From assembly GCA_023383795.1 (NCBI GenBank), contig JAHDYJ010000015.1, positions 1 to 60,556 of the forward strand: 60,556 bases of DNA, given 5' to 3'. The DNA is from Burkholderiales bacterium. GTDB taxonomy: Bacteria; Pseudomonadota; Gammaproteobacteria; Burkholderiales; SG8-39. Below the pieces are notes generated by a model, which did no database searches, was not told the origin of the DNA, and was given only the letters and a program-made list of their open reading frames with translations. The first letter of the stretch is position 1, and each line of letters opens with the position of its first letter. Below are positions 14,326-25,907 of this stretch, one piece after another. A program made the translations under genes and the position numbers.

Positions 14326-16248
14326 TCACAGAGAGGCGCGCGTTCCGGCGAGTTGCGCTTCTGGAATGGGCACAAACCCCACTTCGACCTTCGCACGCTC
14401 TCGCGCCAGCGCAAGCCGCTCGGCGAACTCCGTCTTACGGTGGCAGGTCATGACGAGCTCGTCCATGGCCCGTGTCATCGCGACGTAGAGGAGGCGCGCC
14501 TGGTCCTTGGCATCTTCGCGCTCGTGGGGCATGAAGCCGATACCGGGGATGGCGACGAGCGGGAACTCGAGGCCCTTGGCTGCGTGCATGGTCATGACCT
14601 TGACCGAGTCCTCGCCTGGCCGGTAGTTGCGGCTTCGCTTGCTCTCGTTCAGCCACTCGACCGGGATGCCTGCTGCCCGCAGGCTGCGGGTGACTTCCTC
14701 GCCCATGAAGCCTGCGCGGTAGACGACGCCCATGTCGCGCCAGGCGCGGCCGCGGGCGTGCGATTCCTTCAAGCGGTTCGCGATGTAGTTCGCTTCGCTC
14801 TTGAGGTTCGAGAGGTGGACGAACTCGGGGACAGGGCCGTGGCGGCCGGCGCTCGTGGGGGCGACGAGCGGAATGCCGTCCTCGCCCGCTTCCTCGGGGG
14901 TGAGCACCTCGCGGGCGAACTCGTAGGCGACCGCGAGCACCTCGTTCGTGTTGCGGTAGTTGAGCTTGAGGATCGTGGTGCGGCCCTGCGCCTGGATGCC
15001 GACGCTCGCGAGGCTGAACTTGCGGCGCTGCTGTCGGCCGTAGATCGACTGGGCGTCGTCGTAGAGCAGCAGAAAGGCATTCGTGTCCGGATCGACCATC
15101 TGCACGACGAGCTGCAGCCACTCGGGCTGGAAGTCGTGCCCTTCGTCGATCAGCACCGCGCCGTACTGGGCGCGGGGGATCTGGCCGCGCTCGACCGCGT
15201 CGATCACGCGCGCGACGAGCGCTTCGACGAAGGCTTCCGCCCCGCCCTTTTCCGCGGGCGGCGGCAGCGCGACGTGGTAGAGCTTGAGCTGGTCCATGCA
15301 CCAGCCGTGGAAGTGGCGCACGGTCACTTGCTGGTCGAGGCCCTTGGCCTGGATCACGTGGCGGAGCTTGGCGGCGAGCGCGACGTTGTAGCAGAGGACG
15401 AGGATCGGCTTCTGTGTGAGGTGCGCGAGCTGCTCGGCGCGGTAGCCGAGGATGAGCGTCTTGCCCGAGCCCGCGACGCCATGGATGACGCGGTGCCCTT
15501 CGCCGAGGCTGCGGGCGAGCTGCTCCTGTTGGAGGTCCATCACGCGCACGAGATCGGGGGCGAGGTCGGAGACGGTCGCTTCGCTGGCGGGCGGCTCGCC
15601 TTCGAGGGTGAGCGCGCCTTGCTGGATGCGGATCTCCGGGAAGAGGTGCCAGCGGATGCGCTCGACCTGCGGCAGTGTGAGCAGGCGCTGGAACGGCGCG
15701 GAGTGCATGCGCCAGAGCTTTTGCTGGAAGGCGGCGGGATCGACCGATTCGGCCATCTCGTCCTGGCAGATCACGCGCTCGGGGTCGAGGACGTCGTCGA
15801 GGTCGGTCGCCTCGAACTGCTTGCACGTGATGTTCGTGAGCACCACGCCGTAGCCGTAGGGGACGGCGAGCTTGCCCTGGTGCGGGCCGTCGGCGACCTG
15901 GAGCGCGGGGTCGCGCTCGAGGAGCGCCTTGACGGCAAAGGCGTACTGGCGCGCCTGCTCGAGCGGGTTGGCGGCGTGCGTGAGGCCGCGGTCGGTCGCG
16001 AGCTCGAAGGCGGCGCGGTCGGCCTTGCGGATGGTGTCGAGGCGCCAGTCCTTCACTTCCAGCACGAGGAGGCCGCGGCCCGGGTGCAGCACGACGAAGT
16101 CGGGGTGCAGGTGCTTGGGGCCGACCGGCACGTCGTACCAGCAGAGGTAGTCGTCCTCGAGCTTCGCCTCGAGGCGCTGGGCGAGGCGGCGCTCGCCGGG
16201 GGTCATCCGGCGCGCGCAGCTACCGAGCGATGGGATCAGCGTCGCCAT
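14326..16248 (-). CDS. NERD nuclease-related domain fused to UvrD/Rep-type helicase
   Basis: The 640-residue protein begins with a NERD domain (residues 15-130) that has the nuclease-like pattern HPDFVV (D50) and LVLEVKDW (E64, K66). A superfamily 1 helicase follows, with Walker A GVAGSGKT near residue 260, Walker B VLIDEGHDFQPEW, motif IV-like LNYRNTNEV and the C-terminal block VKVMTMHAAKGLEFPLV. I start it at the ATG at 16248, which has GAGAGGG about 9 nt upstream; the longer frame adds 36 unlikely residues. Nuclease-helicase combinations of this type occur in phage defence loci, including the Nhi type by analogy. It is probably the first gene of the minus-strand island, though it may be an independent defence unit. 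Confidence 0.8.
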   Translation of the reverse strand: MATLIPSLGSCARRMTPGERRLAQRLEAKLEDDYLCWYDVPVGPKHLHPDFVVLHPGRGLLVLEVKDWRLDTIRKADRAAFELATDRGLTHAANPLEQARQYAFAVKALLERDPALQVADGPHQGKLAVPYGYGVVLTNITCKQFEATDLDDVLDPERVICQDEMAESVDPAAFQQKLWRMHSAPFQRLLTLPQVERIRWHLFPEIRIQQGALTLEGEPPASEATVSDLAPDLVRVMDLQQEQLARSLGEGHRVIHGVAGSGKTLILGYRAEQLAHLTQKPILVLCYNVALAAKLRHVIQAKGLDQQVTVRHFHGWCMDQLKLYHVALPPPAEKGGAEAFVEALVARVIDAVERGQIPRAQYGAVLIDEGHDFQPEWLQLVVQMVDPDTNAFLLLYDDAQSIYGRQQRRKFSLASVGIQAQGRTTILKLNYRNTNEVLAVAYEFAREVLTPEEAGEDGIPLVAPTSAGRHGPVPEFVHLSNLKSEANYIANRLKESHARGRAWRDMGVVYRAGFMGEEVTRSLRAAGIPVEWLNESKRSRNYRPGEDSVKVMTMHAAKGLEFPLVAIPGIGFMPHEREDAKDQARLLYVAMTRAMDELVMTCHRKTEFAERLALARERAKVEVGFVPIPEAQLAGTRASL

Positions 16249-16553
16249 GCATGGTGGCCCTCTCGTTTTGGGTCTGGGCCGTTGCGGTGGCGGGATTATG
16301 CAGGAGGCGGCGTTGCCGCGGGGCGGGAAATCGGGCGGGGGTGTGGCAAGCTGCACGGTGGGCGGGCTTCGCGCGCGGGTGGCTGCTCTTGAACTGCACA
16401 GGCGGGTCTCGGCCCCCGAATCGGCTCACGGGCTGAGCCTGCACCGCCCGCAGACTCGGACGCTGCAGCCCACGCACGTGGGCGAACGCCAGGCATCGCC
16501 TCCTCCGAGCAGAATCACCTTGTCGCTATAGTACCGTTTACGTTACCATTTGC

Positions 16554-16724
16554 ATGCTCGAGCATCGGCTCGATTTTGGGCCGGGTTATCGGATCTACCT
16601 CGGGCGCGACGGCGCGATCCTCGTCATCTTGCTCGGGGGCGGAACGAAGAAGCGCCAGCAACACGATATCGAAAGGGCAAGGGCCCGATGGTCGGACTAC
16701 AAGCGTCGCAGACGGAGCAACTGA
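16554..16724 (+). pseudogene. 5'-truncated RelE/HigB-type toxin
   Basis: A 56-codon frame encodes only the C-terminal half of a RelE/HigB-type RNase toxin: [30 protein letters not shown] and [13 protein letters not shown] are family hallmarks. Normal members have about 95-100 residues, so roughly 40 N-terminal residues are missing. No start codon upstream in frame restores them. It is followed 10 nt later by the intact antidote gene in the usual toxin-then-antitoxin order. The core C-terminal catalytic basic residues remain, but activity is doubtful without the N-terminal helices. Confidence 0.7.
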
Positions 16725-16734
16725 GGATCGCCGC

Positions 16735-17082
16735 ATGGCGCTGACGCGCAGTTTCAAGGAAACGGTGCGGGCTCGTGCGGAGCGGGATCCTGCGTTCCGC
16801 GAAGCGCTGCTGCGCGAGGCGGTCGAGACGATGCTCGCCGGCGACGTCGAGACGGGCAAGGCCGTGCTGCGTGACTACATCAAAGCCACGATCGGTTTCA
16901 TGGCGCTCGGCGAGGCGACCGGCACCTCCCCCAAGAGCCTGATGCGGATGTTCGGGCCCAAGGGAAACCCGCAAGCGCAGAATCTATTCGCCGTTCTCAG
17001 CCACCTGCAGAAGAGGGCCAATCTCAGGCTTCAGGTTCGTGCGGCACGTCGCCGGCGCGAGCACGCGACGGCGCGTGGGTGA
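16735..17082 (+). CDS. HTH antidote protein of a RelE/HigB-type module
   Basis: The 115-residue product matches the antidote proteins paired with HigB/RelE-like toxins: a helical N-terminus (SFKETVRARAERDPAFREA) and a Cro-like HTH around residues 60-95 with the motif TSPKSLMRMFGPKGNP. I use the ATG at 16735, which has GAGGA 7 nt upstream, not the longer in-frame extension from 16576, which overlaps the toxin. The toxin partner just upstream is truncated, so this is probably an orphan antitoxin. It may still bind its own promoter or neutralise related toxins. Confidence 0.75.
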   Translation: MALTRSFKETVRARAERDPAFREALLREAVETMLAGDVETGKAVLRDYIKATIGFMALGEATGTSPKSLMRMFGPKGNPQAQNLFAVLSHLQKRANLRLQVRAARRRREHATARG

Positions 17083-17278
17083 GGCGCGGCGGCGAAACGG
17101 AATAGATCGTCCCCCTGGGAGCTCGGCGAGAAGGTCTGCTCCGTGTGACACGCGGACACGCGCTGCTATCTTCCAGGCCATGGAGTAGCCGCGGCACGCC
17201 GTGCAGAAAGATGGGATCGACCTCCCCGGGGGCGCGTGCAATTGCTCGCCTATTCCCGGTTCGGGTATCCGGCGCGCG

Positions 17279-17773
17279 CTAGTGAAGTTTCGGCAACTTT
17301 TGACCTAGGACAGAGGCGACGGCTTGAGCACCCAATAGACCGTCTCTTGGGAGGCTAGCTACCGCATGTGCGTCCGCTTCCGTCTCTGACACGACCCTAG
17401 AAGGGTCATCGTCGGCATACACGACTCTCAGCAGTCTTCCGGATACAAGCTGCTCGCGAACAAATGCCGGGTTCGGCCATGCCTCTTTGCGCCATTCAGG
17501 CAAACGTCCGACTATTGACCAGGTACCATCTATGAGGCCGAGATCTCCGAAACGGCACACGTGGACGGCGTCGTTTGCGGTTGCCGAAGCTACCTGGTCG
17601 ATACTTGGAATCGAGGCTCGCCGGGAGCCGAAGAAGTAGCCCAAGAGAACGCCCTTGCCGGCTTGCCGACTCGCGCGAGCGATTATCCCGATTGCGTAAC
17701 CGCCGTCCGGCAGCGGAAGCGCGAGTATGTCTCCCTCTCCGTAGCCGCGTGCCCTTTTCGTTTTTGTCGTCAT
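17279..17773 (-). CDS. Imm26-type immunity protein (orphan)
   Basis: The 164-residue protein opens with the Imm26 hallmark GDILALPLPDGGYAIGII, typical of immunity proteins to polymorphic toxins. The middle has VCRFGDLGLIDGTWSIVGRLP. It is less GC-rich than the surrounding genes, as is common for immunity genes. It lies on the same strand as, and downstream of, the RHS toxin locus, with ComJ and Imm33-type genes between. No toxin tip matching it is visible, so it looks like an orphan kept in an immunity bank. The start is ATG with a weak ribosome-binding site. Confidence 0.65.
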   Translation of the reverse strand: MTTKTKRARGYGEGDILALPLPDGGYAIGIIARASRQAGKGVLLGYFFGSRRASIPSIDQVASATANDAVHVCRFGDLGLIDGTWSIVGRLPEWRKEAWPNPAFVREQLVSGRLLRVVYADDDPSRVVSETEADAHAVASLPRDGLLGAQAVASVLGQKLPKLH

Positions 17774-18010
17774 CTGATATTGGCAGAGAGGCGGCGTTTA
17801 CGTTCTATCGTTCAGACCTCCTTTCCCAACTGGCGTCGGACGAGGCGGCTCGGTCAGCTAGCAGACGTCAACTATCCGGACTGGGGCACGCAGTTGGTTC
17901 GCGGGACGCTTCGTCTCCATCAGTCTCACCCAGGTGGCGCTTCCAGTACAGCCCAAGTCGTCTATTGTCGCAAGGTCGCGCGAAGTGGCGAGCATCGATC
18001 CTGGCGGACA

Positions 18011-18496
18011 TCAACCTGGTGCGGGCTGCGCAGTCGTCAGCAATGGCGTACTTACGGACAGCGCCTCATCCGCGCGCACAACCGCGAACCGAGGGACATC
18101 ACTCTTAGCAAAGATAAGCCTGACGCGTTGCCCGTCATCGACACCAAGGCCAAGGAATTCGCAGCGCAAGAGGAAGCGACCCGGCGGGAGGGTCACCGCG
18201 GTCGAATCTGAAATACTTCCCACTTCGACTGCACCATTCGCCGGGACTTCAAATGGCACTTCTATTGCGCGCACGGCGTCCTTACTCGCGGAGCCGGTAT
18301 GTTCAACGACTTCGATCTCAACCGAGTGAGGTCCCGCCTCGGCTAGCGTTCGGAAGGACACGGTTCCCGGTCGCCATGAGAAACCCTGTGCGACATGCTG
18401 GTCGGTCCAGTCATTGAAAGGTTGGTCGAGCGCGCTCGGAAAGACCGCAAGCTGACTATAGGAAACGTCGACCGCGACCGCCGATGGCATGGTCAT
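18011..18496 (-). CDS. comJ: ComJ-family nuclease inhibitor/immunity protein
   Basis: The N-terminus (VSYSQLAVFPSALDQPFNDW, then TDQHVAQGFSWRPGTVSF) is the ComJ signature. ComJ in Bacillus inhibits the competence nuclease NucA, and relatives serve as immunity proteins to nuclease toxins. The product has 161 residues. Its ATG overlaps by 4 nt (ATGA) the stop of an upstream reading frame cut by an IS3 element, which implies translational coupling to a lost partner, probably the cognate toxin. It lies in the immunity-gene bank behind the RHS gene. Confidence 0.7.
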   Translation of the reverse strand: MTMPSAVAVDVSYSQLAVFPSALDQPFNDWTDQHVAQGFSWRPGTVSFRTLAEAGPHSVEIEVVEHTGSASKDAVRAIEVPFEVPANGAVEVGSISDSTAVTLPPGRFLLRCEFLGLGVDDGQRVRLIFAKSDVPRFAVVRADEALSVSTPLLTTAQPAPG

Positions 18497-18565
18497 TCCA
18501 CGGCCCTGACTGGTACTTGCGCCAGCTGCGGGCTCTCGGCACTCGCCCGCATCGCAGAATCAACG
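18493..18565 (-). pseudogene. C-terminal stub of a gene coupled to comJ, interrupted by the IS3 element
   Basis: The frame ending ESPQLAQVPVRAVE overlaps the comJ ATG by 4 nt. It runs straight into the IS end at 18565. Removing the IS and one copy of its ACG duplication continues the frame on the far side, 19940 down to 19879, giving about 44 open codons. A TGA (19943-19941) and another stop beyond show that the gene was already decayed or that the frame is fortuitous. The product is not recognised. Position suggests a displaced toxin tip. Confidence 0.35.
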
Positions 18566-18607
18566 TGAACCGCCCCGGGATTCCCGGAGACTCCATTTCT
18601 TGAGAGG

Positions 18608-19836
<1,229 letters not shown>

Positions 19837-19875
19837 CTCAAACCCGGAGATCTCCGGGAAAGCCGGGGCGGTTCA

Positions 19876-20065
19876 ACGCGCTGCGCTTGAGAATCATTCT
19901 GGAGTCGTTGGGCGCTCTGGATCTCTTGTATCACGCCCCGTCACGCGCGGAAGAGCTGAGTTGCGACGATCGAGTCGTCTCCCAAACTCAGCTAATGGAA
20001 CACTGCTCTGCCGACCTTCCGCGGCTTGCCGATGCAATCGCACTGCTTCTCCGGCGCTTGCGCCG
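19876..20065. other. spacer between IS3 element and Imm33-type gene
   Basis: This 190-bp flank begins with the ACG target duplication. Read on the minus strand it continues the comJ-coupled frame but contains in-frame stops. No other gene is supported. It is best read as decayed toxin or immunity-bank DNA. Confidence 0.4.
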
Positions 20066-20416
20066 TTACACGTTCAGGAGGCTCTCATCGAACCAAACGT
20101 CTTCATACTCACCTGCTATCAGAAAACGCCACCCTGGCGGGAGCCCCAGATACTTCTTCACCTGGGGACACCACTCATCTAGGTGCTCAATATGAAGTGG
20201 AACAAAGAAGTCGGGGGAAGCAGACAACTCTTCTCCCGCCCAGATGAACCATCCAGTCGTGTCCCCTTTTGGAGGATGGCGCAACCCATTAATAGGCAAT
20301 AGCCCAGTTCGGACGTTCTCCGCTATGCCGATCTTCTGATTCAACGGGGCGGGATAATAATCCGCGCCAAAGCGAAGGCACGTTCGACGCTGATCTTCCT
20401 CCACGGCTCTACTCAT
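20066..20416 (-). CDS. Imm33/DUF2185-type immunity protein, partner of the RHS toxin
   Basis: The 116-residue protein ends in a conserved block ([42 protein letters not shown]) that I match to the Imm33 (formerly DUF2185) immunity family. Its ATG overlaps the TGA of the RHS gene by one base, or a GTG at 20419 overlaps by four. Synthesis is thus coupled to that of the toxin. It is the cognate immunity protein by position. Its base composition is less GC-rich than the RHS shell, like the toxin tip. Confidence in the coupling is high; the family name is from memory of the motif. Confidence 0.72.
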   Translation of the reverse strand: MSRAVEEDQRRTCLRFGADYYPAPLNQKIGIAENVRTGLLPINGLRHPPKGDTTGWFIWAGEELSASPDFFVPLHIEHLDEWCPQVKKYLGLPPGWRFLIAGEYEDVWFDESLLNV

Positions 20417-23400
20417 CACAGTCCAAGTTCTCTTCTCTTTTCGCGGGAATATCGGGCCATGTCAGCTCCCTCGCGCGCCGAACATGTCGGGCACTCAGGT
20501 TGCACAGAATCAAGTCTTCGCATGCGCTCCGTGTTGATAGACCCTGTCTCATAATATTCTTTGACAAGCGGTTCTCTGTGTCCCGCCACTTGGTGTGAGG
20601 TCTCAGCCCCGCATTTTACGCACGGCTTGCCTTGTACCGATGCTCGTTGGGCCGACGTTGTCGCGCCCGAGGGCCGTTTGTACGGAGCGGTGACCTCGAT
20701 GTTCGTACCAACTCTCTGAGGAACGCAATTTCTCGCGACGGTCGCACGGGCAAGCGCCGGCGCGAGGCTTGCCGCAGGACTGAGAAGGCCGAGCAGCGCA
20801 CCCGCAGTGGCATCGTCGATGACTTGGTGGCCGTCGATTTGACCCGTAAGCGCATATTGCACGGCCGCGCTTGTGAGTCCTCCCGCAAGCGCGCCAACTG
20901 CAAGTCGGGTTCCAACAAGTCCTACGTAGGCTCCCGCCTGCAACCCGTAATGGTCCCGGAGTAGGAGCGGCTTGGATTCGGCGTACGTGTAAGTGTCGAG
21001 ACCGCCGTCGAGCCCAATCGGATCACTCTGTACATACCTTCCAACCGCCGGATCGTAGTCCCGGAAGTAGTTCTGATGTAGCCCCGTCTCGGCATCGAAG
21101 TACTGCCCCGGGAACCGGAGGTTGAGGGTGACGTTGGTCCCGTCTCCGTCCGGGTCCTCGTCGGGCGCGTAGCGCCCGAAGGGATCGGAGTCCCACTTCC
21201 AGACCACGCGGTTCTGCCCGTCGGTGAGCCGGCGCGGGGTGTCGAGGTGGTCCGGGTGGATATAGTAGACCTTGGCTTCGGTCGGGGTCGTCGCGCTGCC
21301 CGCCGCGTCGTCGCAGACGACGTTGCCCGCGGTGACGTGGAAGTCGAGCTTGTTGCCGCGCGGCGGGTAGCCGCCCCTGAAGATGAAGGTCACCGTGCCG
21401 TCGACCGTGTAGCCGTCGCGCAGCGACTCGCCGGCGAAGATGCGCGCGTTGCGCGAGAAGGTGTTGTCGCCTGCGGTCTGCAGGGTCTCGCCGACGGGCT
21501 CGCCGTCGATGTCGGTGAGCTCGACCCGGATGAGGTTGCCCGCGCCGATGTCCTCGGCCGAGCGCACGACGAAGCGCAGCGCGTTGCCGACGTCCATGCC
21601 GCCCGACCAGCGCAGCGTGAAGAGCTCGGCCGCGCCGTCGCGCACCGTGACCTGTGCGTTGCCCGCCCCGTCGTAGGCGAGCCGGAAGGCGTAGGGCTTG
21701 CCCGAGACCCAGTCGAGGTCCTCGCGCGCCGAGCCCTCGAAGTCGCGCGTATTCTCGCCGAGCCCCCATTCCCAGCCGCGCTCGCCCGGGCGGCCGCTGT
21801 GCACTTCCATGCGCTCGCGCCGCTCGAAGGGCGTGAAGCCCCCGGGCGGACGAAGCCGCGGTGCCGCGGGACAGCTGCTCGCCGGCGCGGCGGCGGCGAT
21901 CATCGCTACCGGCGTGTCGCCGAGCCAGATGTACTCGCGCTCGATGCGCCCCGCGCCGTCGCTCTCGGCGATGAGCCTGCCGCCGGCGTCATAGTGGTAG
22001 TGGGTGTTGCGCGCGCTAGCGAGCTTCGCCACGCGCTGTCCCAGGGCGTTCAGGCGATACTCGGTGACCGTCGCGCCGACCGCGGCGCGCACCATGCGCC
22101 CTCGCGCGTCGTAGGCGAAGCTCGGTCCCGCCGAGGAGGACACGAGGCTTCCCGCAGCGTCGTAGCCGAAGGTGGACGGGCTCGGCCCGGCCACCGCAAG
22201 CAGGCGGTTGGAGGCCGGATCTACGGTGTAGGCGTAGCTCGTGCCGCCGAGCGTGAGCGAAGTGCGGTTGCCGGTGGCGTCGTAGGCGTAACCCTGGCTC
22301 GTGGTGCCCTGAACCCAGCTCGCGAGGCGGTCGAGGGCGTCGTAGCCGTAGACGGCGTCGTTTGCCGGGTTCCCCGGGTCGGCGATGCCGATGATGCGCG
22401 AGGCCGCGTCGAAGGTCAGCGTGCGCGAATCCGCGCCGAGCGTGTACGCAGCGATGCGCCCATCGGCGTCGATGGTGCGCACGTGGCTCGCGAGACTGCC
22501 GTAGGTAAAGCGCTGCAGGCCGCCGAACGGGAAGTAGCCGGCGTCCTGCGCCAGCACCTGGCTTCCGCCCTCACCCGAGGTCTCGATGCGGGCGATCCGC
22601 CCGAGCGCATCGCGCCCGTAGGTGATCACCCGGCCCGAGGGGTAGGTCACCGCGGCGAGCCGTCCGGCCGGGTCGTAGCCGTAGGCGGTAACGTAGGCGA
22701 TTCCCGCGATCGTGCGGGTCTCCTGGGTGAGCCGGCCGTGCGCATCGTAGGCAAAGGCGGTCGTGCCCGAGCTGTCCGTGATGCTCGTGAGCCGGCCGGC
22801 GCTGTTCGCGCCCGCGTCGTAGCCGAAGGTCTCCACCTGGCCGTCGGAGTAGGCGATGCGGGTCACGCGGCCGAGCGCGTCGTACGTGTAAGTCGCGCTC
22901 GTTCCGTTGGCGTTCGTGCGCGTGAGCACGTTGCCGGAGGCGTCGAAGGTGCGCGCGGTCGCGCCCGCGTCCGGGCCTTGCTCGGCGGTGAGATCGCCGA
23001 GCGCGCTTCGCTCATAGCCGGTCGCGAGGCCGCGCGGGTCGGTCACCGCGCGCAGCTGATCGAGCGCGTCATAGCCCAGGCGCGTCGCCCCGCCCGCCGG
23101 ATCGATCATGGCGACGAGCCGGCCGAGCGCGTCGTAGCTCCGCCGGTGCTCGCGCCCGAGGGGATCGGTGATCGAGGTGAGGTTCGCCTCGCCGTCGTAG
23201 TCGTAGATGGTCGTGTGGCCGAATGCGCTCGTCGATTGCGCGAGGCGGTTGAGCGTGTTGTAGAGGTGCGCGCGCGTCTGCGCGAGCGTGCCCGAGGCGT
23301 CGAAGGCCTCCTCCCGGAGGCGGTTCCCCATCGCGTCGAGCGTGTACTCGATGCGGTTGCCCAGGTTGTCGGCGACGCGCACGAGCCGCTGCGCGTCGTC

Positions 23401-25512
23401 GTAGGCGTAGTCGAGGTAGCTCCCGTCGGGCAGCGTCACGCGCGCGAGCTGCCCGGCGGCGTCGTAGGCGTAGGTGGTGGTCTCCGTGCCCGTTTGGCGG
23501 GTGACGAGCCGCCGGCGCGCATCGTAGACGAGCGTGGTGGCAAGGCCGTTGGGGTCGACGATCCGGGTCGGCTGGCCGTGGGCGTCATAGGCCGCGATCT
23601 CGGTCACGTGCCCGGCGGCGTTGGTGATGCGCCGGAGATTGCCGCGCCTGCCGCGGTCGGGATCGTCGTCGGCGTAGTAGTCGTAGGTCGTGACGTCCGC
23701 GACGTCGGTGCGCGGGCCGTCGGCCGCGAGCACCCGGCCGAGGGCGTCATAGGCGTAGGTCCAGGTGCGGGCCGCGCCGCTGCCAGTGTCGCGCACCGCG
23801 TAAGTGATCGGGTTCCCCGCGGCGTCGTAGGCGAGCGTGGTCTCGCGCCCGGGCGCGGCGATGCGCGTGGGCAGGCGAAAACTCGGGTGCCACTCGGTGG
23901 CGATGATGCGTGCCTCGCCGGTGCCCACGGCCTCGGTGCGCGCGGTCTCGAGATCGGTGCGGCCGTGGGGATCCTCGCGCACGAACGTGGTCCGGTGGCC
24001 GTTCCAGTCGGTGAGCGCGGCGATCTGGCCGGTGGCCGGATCGAGCGTCTGCACGGCCGGACCGTAATCGGGCGCCGGCGTGCCGGAAACCTCGGTCGTC
24101 TTCGGCACGCCGAAGAGCGTGGCGAAGCTCCGGGCGCGCGAGGCGCCGAGCGCATCGGTGACGGTCGCGGCGCCCTCGGCGTAGCTCAGCTCGACGCGCT
24201 CCGCGCCGCCGGCGTGCTCGGTCAGGACGGCGCGGCCCTCGCCGTCGTAAGCGTAGGTGGCTAGGCGCACGCCGCGCTCGTCGGTGATACCGGTGAGCGC
24301 CGAGGCGAACGAGAAGCCGCTTCCCGGCACGGGCGGGCCGGTGAGCCCGTAGTGGTACTGGCGCGTGCGCCCGTCCGGGTAGGTCACGCCGACGAGGTTC
24401 CCGGTGTCCGCGTGATAGGCGTACTGGTAGACCCCGCCCGCCGGATCAACCATGGTCGCTACGCGGCCGAGCGCATCGTAGATGAAGGCAAGCGCGCGCC
24501 CGCCCGGGTCGATCACGCGCGCAAGCAGCGCGCCGTAGTTCGGGTGCGCGGCGTACTCGAGCGTGAGTGCCGCGCCCGCCCGGTTCGCGATCGAGGCAAG
24601 CCGCCCCTCGGCATCGTAGGTTTCGACGTAGTCGGTTTCGGCGACGCGGTAGCGCCAGCCGGTCGGCGCGCCGGCGGTGTCGAACAGGCGCTCGAGCCGG
24701 TCGGCGACGTCGGGCTCGGGCACCCAGTCCACGCCGCTGCGCGCGAAGCGGTGCATCACCCCGTCGGGCCGGTAGGCGAGCGCCTGGTCGAGCGCGTCGT
24801 CGAGGACCACGCGCGCGTCGAAGCTGTGCCGCCAGCGCCGGCCGATGGTCGTGTCCGGAACGAGGCCCAGACTGTTGTAGCGGCGCGCGAAGACGAGCGG
24901 CAGGATGCCGGCGCCCACGTAGTCGACCTCCTCCTGCACCTTGTTGCCGTTGCCCGGGTTGATCGGGTTGCCGGGGAAGCACATGGTGTCCCGCTCGCGG
25001 CCGGCGGCCTTCGTCTCGGAGACCGCGCGCGCACTCACCGCCACGCCCACGATCGGATAGCCGTACGCCGGCCAGATGGACGGATCGGCGCATGCGATGG
25101 TCGGGTCGGCCTTCCTGTACACGGGCGAGGCCCGGATGGTGCAGGTGGGTTGGGTGCTGAGCACCTGCACACTGCCGGGACACACCGCGTCCGCGCCATA
25201 GGTCGCGGAGTAGTGGCTGTACACGCGAATGTTGTCGCGCTCGATGTCGGCGGCATAGGTGCTGCAGGCGGCGCCGCGCGTGCTGCTCATGTACGGATAC
25301 AACGGCGTCATGTCGCCGTAGCCCTGGACGTTGGCGATCCAGAGCGTCGCTTGCGCGCAGGCGGCGTTCGCGGCGAGAACCGCGAGGCACGCGAGCGACG
25401 CGCAAGCGGCGTGACGCGCGAATGCACGCGCCTGGAATGATGAGACGGTTGCCCTCTGCCGGCACCGCCGCAGCGGTGCGGAGCCGATGCCTCGGCGTGC
25501 GCGCGCGACCAT
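20416..25512 (-). CDS. secreted RHS-repeat polymorphic toxin with Cys/His nuclease-like tip
   Basis: The 1,698-residue product has a signal-like hydrophobic stretch ([18 protein letters not shown]). It then has a DUF6531-type motif ([20 protein letters not shown]), dozens of RHS/YD repeats (YDALGR, YDAAG and similar), and the RHS core end [13 protein letters not shown]...LLLRDHYG. The last 175 residues (20416-20943) are a variable tip with a hydrophobic Gly/Ala segment and then a [15 protein letters not shown]...CPTC region, a zinc-binding HNH-like arrangement. RHS shells encapsulate the tip toxin for contact-dependent competition. I use the ATG at 25512, preceded by GGGAGGGG; an in-frame ATG at 25551 also exists. 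The cognate Imm33-type gene overlaps its stop. Confidence 0.88.
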   Translation of the reverse strand: MVARARRGIGSAPLRRCRQRATVSSFQARAFARHAACASLACLAVLAANAACAQATLWIANVQGYGDMTPLYPYMSSTRGAACSTYAADIERDNIRVYSHYSATYGADAVCPGSVQVLSTQPTCTIRASPVYRKADPTIACADPSIWPAYGYPIVGVAVSARAVSETKAAGRERDTMCFPGNPINPGNGNKVQEEVDYVGAGILPLVFARRYNSLGLVPDTTIGRRWRHSFDARVVLDDALDQALAYRPDGVMHRFARSGVDWVPEPDVADRLERLFDTAGAPTGWRYRVAETDYVETYDAEGRLASIANRAGAALTLEYAAHPNYGALLARVIDPGGRALAFIYDALGRVATMVDPAGGVYQYAYHADTGNLVGVTYPDGRTRQYHYGLTGPPVPGSGFSFASALTGITDERGVRLATYAYDGEGRAVLTEHAGGAERVELSYAEGAATVTDALGASRARSFATLFGVPKTTEVSGTPAPDYGPAVQTLDPATGQIAALTDWNGHRTTFVREDPHGRTDLETARTEAVGTGEARIIATEWHPSFRLPTRIAAPGRETTLAYDAAGNPITYAVRDTGSGAARTWTYAYDALGRVLAADGPRTDVADVTTYDYYADDDPDRGRRGNLRRITNAAGHVTEIAAYDAHGQPTRIVDPNGLATTLVYDARRRLVTRQTGTETTTYAYDAAGQLARVTLPDGSYLDYAYDDAQRLVRVADNLGNRIEYTLDAMGNRLREEAFDASGTLAQTRAHLYNTLNRLAQSTSAFGHTTIYDYDGEANLTSITDPLGREHRRSYDALGRLVAMIDPAGGATRLGYDALDQLRAVTDPRGLATGYERSALGDLTAEQGPDAGATARTFDASGNVLTRTNANGTSATYTYDALGRVTRIAYSDGQVETFGYDAGANSAGRLTSITDSSGTTAFAYDAHGRLTQETRTIAGIAYVTAYGYDPAGRLAAVTYPSGRVITYGRDALGRIARIETSGEGGSQVLAQDAGYFPFGGLQRFTYGSLASHVRTIDADGRIAAYTLGADSRTLTFDAASRIIGIADPGNPANDAVYGYDALDRLASWVQGTTSQGYAYDATGNRTSLTLGGTSYAYTVDPASNRLLAVAGPSPSTFGYDAAGSLVSSSAGPSFAYDARGRMVRAAVGATVTEYRLNALGQRVAKLASARNTHYHYDAGGRLIAESDGAGRIEREYIWLGDTPVAMIAAAAPASSCPAAPRLRPPGGFTPFERRERMEVHSGRPGERGWEWGLGENTRDFEGSAREDLDWVSGKPYAFRLAYDGAGNAQVTVRDGAAELFTLRWSGGMDVGNALRFVVRSAEDIGAGNLIRVELTDIDGEPVGETLQTAGDNTFSRNARIFAGESLRDGYTVDGTVTFIFRGGYPPRGNKLDFHVTAGNVVCDDAAGSATTPTEAKVYYIHPDHLDTPRRLTDGQNRVVWKWDSDPFGRYAPDEDPDGDGTNVTLNLRFPGQYFDAETGLHQNYFRDYDPAVGRYVQSDPIGLDGGLDTYTYAESKPLLLRDHYGLQAGAYVGLVGTRLAVGALAGGLTSAAVQYALTGQIDGHQVIDDATAGALLGLLSPAASLAPALARATVARNCVPQRVGTNIEVTAPYKRPSGATTSAQRASVQGKPCVKCGAETSHQVAGHREPLVKEYYETGSINTERMRRLDSVQPECPTCSAREGADMARYSREKRRELGL

Positions 25513-25907
25513 CATCCCCTCCCTGCCGCAACAGGGCGCCGCCGGCTGCATCGCGCACGGCGTGCGCCACCGATCGGCCGCGAGCGCATGCCCGGGCCAT
25601 CAACGTCTGAGTACGGTTAACGCCTTGCGAGGTGTTGTGGTCGTTATCGCGGCGTCGGCAACACGCTAGCGCTGCGCCGTGCTTTTCGCAAGCGGTCGGG
25701 GGTAGGCCGAACGGCCGATGCGCGTGCGCGGGCGCGCGCTGTGACAAGGTTGTAACAGTTGGCGCGGAGCGAATGTGTGGACGAAGGCGTCTCGGCTCGA
25801 AGCGCACGCTGGTCGAAGGCTGAAGCGCACGCGATACGCCTGCGACGGCGCGCTCGGTCCGCCTCGCAGGTCCCGCGGCGCGAGGCAGGGCTCCTCCGGC
25901 CGGCGGG
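25513..25907. other. upstream region of the RHS gene
   Basis: About 395 bp lie between the RHS start and the vapC stop. I see no gene or RNA. The AT-richer patch around 25600-25690 is a reasonable place for the RHS promoter, but I cannot pick out convincing -35/-10 elements. Confidence 0.35.

Noticed and set aside
21247-24264. 1,005-codon plus-strand open frame opposite the RHS gene
   Set aside because: It is the mirror of a GC-rich, repeat-rich gene; the product is Arg/Val/Gly low-complexity without any domain. The minus-strand RHS reading has clear repeats and signal peptide.
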